This document shows positions 12,501 to 24,713 of a stretch of 41,000 nt of DNA, in pieces; the first letter of the stretch is position 1, and the number at the start of each line of letters is the position of its first letter. The notes under the pieces were generated by a model that saw only the letters and a program-made list of their open reading frames with translations, searched no databases and had not been told where the DNA came from. The position numbers and the translations under genes were made by a program. Origin of the DNA: Chrysomallon squamiferum (taxonomy: Eukaryota; Mollusca; Gastropoda; Neomphalida; Peltospiridae); contig CM022674.1 in the NCBI GenBank assembly GCA_012295275.1, positions 499,001-540,000 of the forward strand. Reading direction: 5' to 3'.

Positions 12501-15500
12501 ACCAAAAAAAACAACGACAACAAAACAACAAAACCTTATGTTACATTCAGCAAATATTAAAGACTAATATGTGTGGGTTAAAAAAAAATAGTAAAATGAC
12601 AAATATTTAAAAAAAAATTTATAAATTCACTTCAAGAAATGAAATTGGAAAGGAAGTAATATATTGATTTCAATAATCAATCCAACTGATAAAAAAAAAA
12701 AATTAAAAAAATCATTTTCAGTATTAAATTTTCAACAGCCTGTCATTTCAAAATGATTCAGGAAAGAAGAAAAAATTCATTTGACATTTCAGATTAATAA
12801 CTTATATTGCAAAGAATAAAAACGTTAAATGGTTTTGAATATTACACAAGAAAAAATGTAAATGGAGCTAAAGGTATAGAAATTAAGATTGGAGCAATTA
12901 TGTTTATAATTTTCTGCAATTAAAAAAATTTCTTTCACACTTTCAAAAAATTGTTCCAAAGTCGATAAACAAGAAAAGCATAAACAGATGTAGACTCTCA
13001 CATACACTTTACCTCTCAGTTTTATTTATTTATTTAGTCAGTTATTTAGTTAGTCATTAAAGGTTATTATTATTATTATTCTTAAATACTTCATTATTGA
13101 AATGACAACAATAAATCACATTTTGTTACCAGATCTCAAATATTGACAACTGAATAAATGTAGATATAATCTTATTCAGTTTAGTACACATATTTGAATA
13201 ACAACAACAACTATTTGAAAAACATAAAAGAAATTCCAACAAGAACGATGAACAGATTTAAAAGACTGGCAGAAGTGAATAAAAAGCTAAAAACGTTTTT
13301 GTGAATTTCTAGCACTGACCATTTGAGCGACCATAAAGCAATGTTTGAAGTTGTGGAAAGGCACTTGATTATAGTTGGTGAAAACTTCGTACAGCCATTC
13401 ATGTAAAACAGGAAGCTAGAAAACAATAAAACAACTTTGTAAGAATTTATAATGTGACGTAAAGGAAAGAAAAATTATAAATAAATAAAGAAAATGAAAA
13501 TAATTTTTAAAGTGTGTGACGAAATACAGAGAAAACATTAAAAAGATATATATGAAAATTTTAAAAACATATGATGATAAAAAATAATTTATAAATGTAT
13601 AATGTGAAATAGAGAAAATAAAATTATGATGTAACAAAAACATTTTATTTTTTTTTATTTTTTCACCAATATATAATTTACATATTAGGTAAGTGGACTC
13701 TGCATGATTTCAAAAAATCTATTCACAGAACTTAATATTCAAAAATATTTTTAAAAGTTTTACAAAGTATTTAAATAATTCAACATTTTACAACAAAACA
13801 GCATTTCAGTGGAAATTTTGTAAGCACATCCTTTCTCTGCCACACTAAACTGTAATGTTTAAAAGTTTTTGTGGTATTTAACAATTTAAATAATTTTATC
13901 ATAAATCCAAGTAATGGATAAACAGTTGACTACAAAGAAATTGATGAAGAAGATTATGTGATATCTATGGTATTAAAGTTACTCTGTTTTTCATCTATCT
14001 AAATTCTTATTTATATTTATATATAGCCAATTATACAAATTTAGGATAAATATCTGGACAAATTATCCAGACTTCTTGGGGCCTGAGGCGTTCCAGATTT
14101 CTGGTGCCAAGGCATCTAAATACATAAATAATTAGACATAAACATTTTAAAATTAAAAACATAAAGAAAATTGATGATACACAACACATAAACAATGCAG
14201 CGAGTGAATGAATGCCACGAGGCTTGAAAGAGTAGTTCCGGTCTGGTGAGGACATCATCCACGTCTGGTACCTGTATATACTTACCCTAATTTGTGTAAT
14301 TGGCAATATATAAACATGAATAAGTATATGAATTAAATATCGTTTTTAAATTCTGGAACTATATTAAATGAATCTGAAACTCACTTCAATATTAAATTTT
14401 GTGACAAAGCCTAAGTCTATGAACATTTGTCGTAAGAGTATCAACATTTCAGCTTCGTCCCACTGCCAGTTGTCAAACGTTGGTTTCCTCAGATACTCTC
14501 TCACTTCGTCTGTCACCTGAACCTGGCTGCAGAAAAAACAAAACAAAACAAAGTGGTAGAGTATTACTAACAGGTGAATTCTGTGTTAAATGAAGGAGAT
14601 GTTTTTATGTAATTTAGGTAAGCTAGAATGACTGAAATATTTAATTTAAAATGTTAATATTGTATGGGCTGTTCTCTCTCTCTCTCTGTCTCTCTCTGTC
14701 TCTCTCTGTCTCTCTCTCTCTCTTAATATATATATATAATATTATATATATATATATATATGTAATAAAAATAATAACTAATAATTAAATTCCTAAATTC
14801 TTCTTGCAAAAGTAAAATTAAATTGTTCTGTTTCTCCACTTACCTCATGCTCATAAACTTTTTAAAAACTCTTTTGCTGTGTTGTTCACTTTTTTTCAGG
14901 TATTTTTGTTTGTCCCAGAATGGTTTCAGGGACGTCCCACTGGAAATGTCTTTGAAAAGACCAAGCCAGCTCAGATGTTCCACACCCTGCGAACAACATC
15001 GAAAACAAAAACAGCGTGAAATTAAATTAAACACTAATTGAGAGCTGTAGCATGTTTAATAAATAATGACCCTTTGTATGAATAATCTTCTTTAATAATC
15101 AATACAAGAGTTTTTGCCCCTTAACTGCTAACCATTAAAAAAATTGACATTCTGTAACCTTTTTTTTTTTTTGTTTTGTTAAGTTGTCATTGCTTGTATA
15201 ATTTGTATTTTGTTTTTTTTTTTTTTTTTTTTTTTTTTCACTTTGGAATGTCAAGTATTTCAACTAATAATCACTTCAGTTACATTTATTTATTTATTTT
15301 ATTATTATTATTATTATTGTTATTAACTCTTTTTTTTTCTATTTCTTAATGATTGAAATGAATTGTTTTTTTGAAAAAAAAATTTGATTGTGTTTAATAA
15401 TAATAATTACATTATTAAATAAGTCAAAAAGAACAGTAATAACAATTTAGCTTAAAGACAAATTAAAAAATATTCTACAAATAAATGAACATTTAATAGT

Positions 15501-18356
15501 GTTTGCTCTTGTGACTTGTTAGAATATTTCCTTTAACAACAACAACAACAAAAATAATGAAATAACAGTAGTAATAACAAATACAATTAAAATTAGTGAG
15601 GAAAAATAACAACTGTACAATAATAAATAAATAAATTAATGTAACCTTCAGCAGCAGTAACAATGATGATCATTAAGATAAAAAACAACAATAATAATAC
15701 CTCCAGTTTTTGTTTCAATTCTTCTACTTTTGCTTTCATTTCATGAACTGTTTCAGGCATATCACCATTTTCAACAAAAACTTTTTTCTCCAGTGCAGAT
15801 AACCTTTATCATAAAAAATTTAAATTTATCAGATAACCATCATCATTTAATATCAAACGAAGAAACGAAATCCACAGAAATTATTCTAATTGATTTTTTT
15901 TTTGTGTGTGAACTAGTGACAAGACTGCTTTGGTGTATAATCATAAAATCAAAACATAAAACAAAGCTAAAAATTGATTTTCAGTTAAATATCATCTGTT
16001 AATGATTTAAACTGATAATGTTATGACAGACATCATTTTATGTTGGCAAAAATGCTTAAAACATAATTAAAAAACAAGCAGTACATTTCTCTTCAAGCCT
16101 GAATAGGGATCTGTTTTAAATAAAAAATAAAATACAATAAAATAAAATTTAAATTACTGTTATTAAATAAACCAAAAATGTATGGGGGGAGGTGTGAGAG
16201 GGTAAATTTATACTGTTTTCTATGTAAGTATTATCTATTAAACTGACGTTGTTAATTTTAACAGTTTATTATCAGGTCAGAGGTCAAAGGTTAAGGACAA
16301 AGTAACTGACCTTTCTTCAAAGGCACTCAGGTCAAAACCTAGTCTTGCAGCCATAGTGGAATGTTTTCCTGTAAACAAATAAACAAATAAATAAATAAAT
16401 TAATGATGGATGGATATATAGAGACAGACACACAGACAAAAAGAAAGAAAAAAAGAGAAAAAAACAGAAATTAAGGATGGTTGATTAATTTAAGTGAGCA
16501 AATTAAAAAAGAAATAAAGAAATAAACTAATTAAATACATCAACAAATTATAAAAATAATAACAGAGCAGATATTTCAGCAGGTCTACCAAAGTGAAGTC
16601 ATTCGACAGAGGTTAGTTTTAACAACAGCAACACCAGTAATAACAGTTTCAACAACAGTGACAACAACAGTGACAACAACAGTGACAACAACAGTAACAA
16701 CAACAGTAACAACAACAGTGACAACAACAGTGACAACAGTAACAACACCAGTAACAACAACAGTGACAACAACAGTAACAACAACAGTAACAACAACAGT
16801 AACAACAGTGACAACAACAGTGACAACAACAGTAACAACAACAGTGACAACAACAGTGACAACAACAGTAACAACAACAGTAACAACAGTGACAACAACA
16901 GTAACAACAGTAACAACAACAGTGACAACAACAGTAACAACAACAGTAACAACAAGGTGACAACAACAGTAACAACAACAGTAACAACAACAGTAACAAC
17001 AGACAACAACAGTAACAACAACAGTAACAACAACAGTGACAACAACAGTAACAACAACAGTGACAACAACAGTGACAACAACAGTAACAACAACAGTAAC
17101 AACAACAGTGACAACAACAGTGACAACAACAGTAACAACAACAGTGACAACAACAGTAACAACAACAGTAACAACAACAGTAACAACAGTGACAACAACA
17201 GTGACAACAACAGTAACAACAAGTGACAACAGTAACAACAACAGTGACAACAACAGTAACAACAACAGTAACAACAACAGTAACAACAGTAACAACAACA
17301 GTAACAACAACAGTAACAACAGTAACAACAACAGTAACAACAACAGTGACAACAACAGTAACAACAACAGTAACAACAACAGTAACAACAACAGTGACAA
17401 CAACAGTGACAACAGTAACAACAACAGTAACAACAACAGTGACAACAACAGTAACAACAACAGTGACAACAACAGTAACAACAACAGTAACAACAACAGT
17501 AATATGAGAAACAAAGAGTTTTAGCAACAACAGCAAAAGCAACAACAGAAACAACAGTTCAGATAACAACAGCAGCAACACCAGTAATAACAATAACAAC
17601 TTTAATAACAAGAGTAACTCCAACAGTGATAGCATCATCAATAACAACGGCAACAGTAACAGTAGTAACTGCAGAAGCAACAACAATTAAACAGATCAAG
17701 GAATGTTTTAGAAATAAATTCATTTCTGTCTAATTTTTTATTTTTTTTCAGTGTCATAATCCAGTGTGTATGTTTTCAAGGGCATATTTCACACAACACA
17801 GATTTCTTAACAAGAGTAATTTTTAAAAAGAAGAAAAGAAACACACATTTAACACCTTCTGTCTCTCTCACCCACCAACTCTCAACCTTATTACCTTTAT
17901 TTATCTTTCTTTCCCTCCCTCCATCTCTCTTTCTTCCTGTCTTACATTAAGATCATGTTCATCTACTACACAGAACAGATATTCATAACACTATCTAAAA
18001 GGTGTGAAAAAAATATATATATATTTCAAAAAATTCATGTAACAGGTGGATATTGATGCTGTTGCCTAGTAACCGGGAACATTTTTCATCATTTTTGTTT
18101 TTCTAGTACACTTAATATTGAGCAAAACACATCTTTTTTTTCTCAAGTTTTTCTTCTTTTTTTTTTTCTTTTTTTTTCAAAATCTTATAAGCTATACTTG
18201 TTCTATGAATAAACAGGGATTAGTTGAAAAAACATTTTAATGAATTCTGCAGTGCTGTATGAGTACGTCTGTTGTTTACTTTCTTTTCAAATCAGTGTGG
18301 GAATGGAGAAAATATTCTTAATTTTAATTTTATTATTTTTTATTTTTCATTATTTT

Positions 18357-18392
<36 letters not shown>

Positions 18393-19282
18393 TGCTTTGT
18401 GAAGTTATTTGTTTCTTACTTTGCCTCCCATACTCCAACCACTATGAATAATATGGGATTTTAAAAATTTTGTTTTCTCTTTGTGTTCTGTAAGAATGTT
18501 TTCCCACATCAGTGAATAGCATTTGAAATTGTGTTACCTATTTTTTCTTTTTTTTTTTTTTTTTTTTTCTTTTTTTTTTTTTTTCTTTAGTTTTTTTTTC
18601 ATTTTTTTTTTTTTTTTTTTTTGATTTTTTGTAGCAGAATGTGTCTGTGGGTTTCATGAACCAATTTCAGCCTCTTTGGAAAAGATGACAACAGAAATTT
18701 TTCTCTAATTTGTCACACCTATTCTTGGCTTTATATTTCAAAACACACTTTAAAATATAATTAAAACCAGCATGAACAACAGACATACATATTTTTTTTT
18801 TTTTTGAAAAGATATGAAAAGAATCTAAATTATAAAAAAAAAAAAAAAAAAAAAAATGATGAAGAAAATAGAAAATTAAAATAAATGATTAATGTTGTCT
18901 TATCAAAAAAAAAAAACCCCCCCAAAAAAAAAAAAAAATAAAAAACCCATCAAGAAACAAATAATTCAAATATGAAAACACAAATTCCTAAAAGTTGTAA
19001 AAAGGAGAAAAATGACAGCCCCAGGCAAAATTGTCTTCTTTTTTTTCCACTTGTAACCAAATGAAGCCAGTTTTAACAGAAGTTTTTCTGTGATATCAAG
19101 TTAATGCTCTCTTCATCTAAAAAGCCACAAAAGATGACCAATCCACATACAGAACTTTACTGATATCAGAGCAAACGTGCAAACTAATAATTAGTCAGTG
19201 TTTTCTGTTAAATGTCTGCTTGCAAACAGATTAACAGATACGTCAACATGTAAATAAGTCAACATGTAAATATACATGCTAT

Positions 19283-19346
<64 letters not shown>

Positions 19347-19352
19347 TAAATA

Positions 19353-19399
<47 letters not shown>

Positions 19400-21047
19400 G
19401 TGTTGTGTGTGTGTGTGTGTATGTTATCAGTGTGTGTGTGTGTGTGTGTGTGTGTTTCATTTTACAAAGATCACATTTCTATAAAAGCTTTTCATTTTTC
19501 TTTTCTTTGTCAGTTCTACAACTTAACAGATATTTCTTCTATGTTTTTATGTCACTTTTCCTTTCTTTCTTTTTTTCATTTTTCTTTTAACAGATTTTGA
19601 GAAAGGATACCTTCTACATTTTTCTAAATAGTTTTAAATAATTTAGAAATGTATTTTTCTAGAAATATATATAGATATTTATTTTACTTCACATTTCTAA
19701 ATTTCTTCTTTCTTTTCAGAACAGATAGATCCCTTTTCTATAACTTAATAACTCTAATTTTTCTTTTTCTTTTTCATAACTTTATATCGTTCCTATTTTC
19801 CTTTTTATTTTGTTTCTCCTTTTTATTTTTTCTCTCTGATTTTCTTCTTTAACCCTTACACAAGACACCTGATTAAAAAATCTATATCTACAAGGCTGGT
19901 AGGTTATGTGATGAACAAAAGCTGTCATAGACTTTCAATGGAGTATTCATCAATACTGCTCTGTAGCAACAGGACCAAACAATTATAATATCACATGTGC
20001 TATTACTCTCATCATTGTTATTACATTCTTCTTCTTCTTATTCTTATTATTACAGATGTGTATATATATATATATATGTATGTTTGTGTATGTAATTCTG
20101 TTTGTATGGATGTGTACACATTATATATATATATATATATATATAAAATTTAAAATTCAAAAATAATCATACACCAAATATATATCATTTATATGTGTGT
20201 CTGTGTGTATGTATGGTTTTCAGATTTTTAAAGTTTCCTTTCCATGTTAATGAAAAGCACTTACGCTTTGGTCTTATTTTTTATTTTTTTTTTTTTTTTT
20301 TTTTTTAAAAAAAATGAAAAAAAATGAAGAAAAAAAACGTAAAGAATAATTTTAATGGCAGTGAAGATGTCAGCTGATTGGAAAAAATGTGATTACTGAA
20401 ACATCATCTGCCCCGAAGGCTTTTCAAAATGTGTCTGGCATCTTCGAAAACGCGTTTAAGTAAGGGACGACGTGATTGGTTAATTTTCTCCACTTCATCG
20501 CGCCCGAGGTGCTTTAATTGTGTTTACTATGTAAATCTGCAGCCTGTCCGTCACCATGGCAACTAATCCGCTGTATCAATCTTTTTGCATTTTCTTTTCA
20601 TTGTGTTCACAGTTTCAATGTGATTTTTACAAGCCTTTCATCCTCTAATGCACAAACATGTTTCTGTTTTTCATTGCTGCAGTTTATTTCAACCCCCCCA
20701 TTGTTGTACACATCTTGTTATTGATTTTACAACCTCCAGTTATGTGTCTTGTTATAATTTTGTTTAAGTGAAGAAAAGATAAAAAAAATTAAACGTTATT
20801 AAAAATATCGTTTTTTTTCTTTCTTATGTTCATGTATGTGTTTGTATGCATGTACACATGCATATGTATGTATGTGTGCTGTGTTTGTATTTGTACATAA
20901 TATATATTGTATTTGTACCATATATTTACACACACACAGAGACACACATACACACACAGATATACATTCAAACATACATAAAACATACCATTTATATGTA
21001 CATAACTCACACATATAAACATGCATACATGCCTACACACACACACA

Positions 21048-21091
<44 letters not shown>

Positions 21092-21148
21092 TATTTATAC
21101 TTAGATGTGTACACATGTGTATATGTGTATATATGATATACGTGAGTG

Positions 21149-21234
<86 letters not shown>

Positions 21235-21546
21235 ACTGTATGCATGTATATGTACTTACATACACTCAGATGCATTTAATTTACACTCCCTAGTTTAATA
21301 TATACACATTTGTTATTTTTTTTAAATTATTTTATCATTTCTTCCACAAACACTTAGAAAGCAATCAAATAAATGAGATAGTCTGAGGCAAACTACAAGA
21401 AAGACATTATAAGAAATATCAGTAAGAAACTTAACACCAGGCTTCAAAAATAACTCATTAGCTTTCTTTGTGTCTCTTGCATCATTCGAGAAAAGTGTGT
21501 GTGTGTGTGTGTGTGTATGTCTGTGTGTCTGTATGTGTGTCTGTGT

Positions 21547-21600
<54 letters not shown>

Positions 21601-22609
21601 GTGTGTTTATATGTGTGTGTTATGTATGTATGTGGTATGTGTGTGTTTAAATGTATGTGTATATCTGTGTATATGTATGTGTGTGTATGTGTGTGTATGT
21701 GTGTAAATGGTATGTTTATGTATGTTTGAATGTATGTGTATATCTGTGTGTGTGTGTGTATGTGTGTGTGTGTGTGTGTGACTGTATGTGTGTTTGTGTG
21801 TGTATCTGTGTTTGTGTGTGTGATAAAAAATACTTCCAGCTAACTGATGTAATATATGTGGTTCATATGCAATGACGATAATAATCAAAGAAAGAAAGAA
21901 AGAGAAAAATGAGAATAACAGAAAGAAAGAGATCTAAAAATACTTTGTCAGGGATGGACAGATAGGGAGAAAAAGATACAGAGAGAAATGCAGAAAAAGA
22001 AATGAATACTGACAGGGTAAAAAAAGAAGAGCAAACCAAAAGAATCTCCAGATGCCAATAAATAAGCTACTTAAAACAGTTAGCAAGAAGTAATCTTTTC
22101 ACATGCCTTCCCATTAACAGAAAAACACAATTTTAAAAGGTACTGATAATCAAATAAACAAACAAACAAAAAATGAAAAAAAAAAAAAAAATAAATAAAT
22201 AAATAAATTTAAAAAATAATAAATAAATTTAAAAAAATTTAAAATAAAATAAATATCTACAAATTTGCCATAGAACACAGAGATATGCAGATTACGGATA
22301 TAAAATAAAATATAAAATAAATATCTACGTATTTGACCATAAAACCATCAGATATCTGGATCATGGTTACATTTAAGTTTTAAAATGTCAAATCTGTTTT
22401 CACATGATTGTGACTGAGTTTGTAGTTTCAAACACCAGACAGTGTTGTAAAGTTCTATCACCTGCTGTTCACTTTATTTGTATTTTATGTCTTACTTTAT
22501 TTGCCAGCTTGAACCCATTTGTAAATGGAAACTGCAGACATTGCAAAATGTTAAAATCAATTTCGTTTTAATCTGTTACCTGCCAACTTCAGTTATTTTG
22601 ATAGAATAT

Positions 22610-22656
<47 letters not shown>

Positions 22657-22924
22657 GAGAGAACAAGAGAGAGAAATGAAATTATTTATGCATTCAACCA
22701 TTTATATATCACACATAAAAACATATACTCCGATATACATGTAGGCATAAACACACACACACACACACACACACATACACACATACACACACAGATATAC
22801 ACATACATTCAAACATACATAAAACATACCATTTATACATACATAACTCACACATATAAACATGTAAAAATACCTACAGGTATACTTGCTCACATATGCA
22901 TGCACATATATTGATATAGATACA

Positions 22925-23001
<77 letters not shown>

Positions 23002-24631
23002 TTAAATTAATGATAAGATATTTCATGATGCATTATTTTGTTGCAGTGCTTTAAACACAAATTAAAAAATTAAAAAAAATTAAATGGTGACCCTTGCATG
23101 ACCTCGTGTATGATGAAATTTGGCTTTTCTTGATCATATCAAAGGTGTTCATTTCATTTTCAATTAGCTTCTACTGTGTTTACCAGCAACAAAAAAAAAC
23201 AATCAAAAAATGTCTCTGAAACAATGCTTCTGAGGTTATTGAGTTAAATCTGATACAAGCTTTGCAATCCCAGAGAATAAGTGTTTAAAGCAAAGCTAAA
23301 ACTGTTTTAGCAAAGACAAATGGAAATGAAAAAAAATATATAATGTATTTTGGAAAGGAATGAGGGAAGAAAAAAAGCAAGAGTAAAAATAAACTGAATG
23401 AAAGAAAGAATGAGGGAAAGAAGGAGAAAAGAAGAAGACTAAATAAATTGTAATTAAAGAAAGTAGTAAACAAAAGGACGGATATAAAGAGAGAAATAAA
23501 GGAAGAATGAAAGATATAAAGAAAAGGAAGAAAGGATGAATGAAAGATAAAGAAAATGAAAAAAGGAAGAATGAAAGATGTAAATTTTTAATGAAAAAAA
23601 ATTAATAAACAGTTACATAAATTCAACAAGTTAGGAAAACAGAAAAAATCCATTAGAAAAATAGGAAAGAAAGATTAGAGAAAATGAAAAGAAAAATAAA
23701 GAAAAATAAATAAAAATAAAAACCAAACAGACAGAAAGTAAAGCTACAGGTCAAACATCTGTTTCAAATGAAAGAAAAAAAAAAAAAAAAAAAAAAAATA
23801 ATAAAAGTAAATAAAAATAAAAGTAAATAAAATAAAAAGAATGGAAAAGAAAATGAAGACAGTAATAAAAAATAAAAGAAAAAAATTAGAAGAAAAAAAA
23901 CAGAAACAGGAAGGTAAAGATGTGAAGTGTATAAATGAAGAAAAAAAAAAGAAAAAAAAGAAAAAGAAAAAAATCAGAAAAAAGGAAAGAAAGAACAAAG
24001 CAAACAAAAAGAAAATGACATAAGAAAAAAAAAAAAAAAAAAAAAAACAGGAGAAAAAAAAAAGAACATAAATGAATAAGAAACAAAAAAACTAAAAAAG
24101 TAATAGAAAAAAAAAAGAATGTTTGCTTTGGGTTTAAATTTTTTTTAAACAAAATCTAAACCTGAAATGTAAATATAATAATCAGAAGTACAAAAGATGT
24201 AAGAAACAGAAAGAGATAAAAGAAAAATTAAATAACTGAATAAATGACAACATCTGAAAGACAACAAAACAAAAGATTTAATTTGGCTTTTTTATGACAA
24301 AACCAGATTTAAAATGTAATTCCTGAAAGTAAAATTTATAAAACACACACAAAAAAAGCAAAAAAAGAGGAATTCTGAATATGATGACCTTTTTCTCAAG
24401 AGATCAGAACAGCTAAATATATATTATTTGTTTTGTCTTTTTAACATTGTTAAAAAAGTCAAAAGAAGGAATTAGAAAAGGAAAATAATGATAATAAAAT
24501 TTAAAAAAAACACTTTACAAAGGCAGCAAAATATCATTAAATAAATAAACAAAATAAAATAAATTAAAATAAAATAAAATAAAATAATAATAATAACAGT
24601 AGCAGCAATAATAGTAATAACAGCAATAATC

Positions 24632-24713
<82 letters not shown>

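Noticed and set aside
14823-15041. Plus-strand 72-codon open frame
   Set aside because: It is the antisense shadow of PDE9A exon D.
16585-17686. Open frames of 90-345 codons on both strands (Thr/Val, Asn/Ser, Leu, Cys repeats)
   Set aside because: They are translations of the GTRACAACAACA array; its units are multiples of three and lack stops. There is no unique sequence, domain or splice context.
20556-20648. Plus-strand ATG in a strong context (GTCACCATGG) opening 30 codons
   Set aside because: The context is explained by the X-box palindrome, and the peptide is short with no family resemblance.
23744-24152. Lys/Glu-rich (plus) and Phe-rich (minus) open frames
   Set aside because: They are produced by the polypurine composition and A-runs; no motif or codon bias suggests coding.
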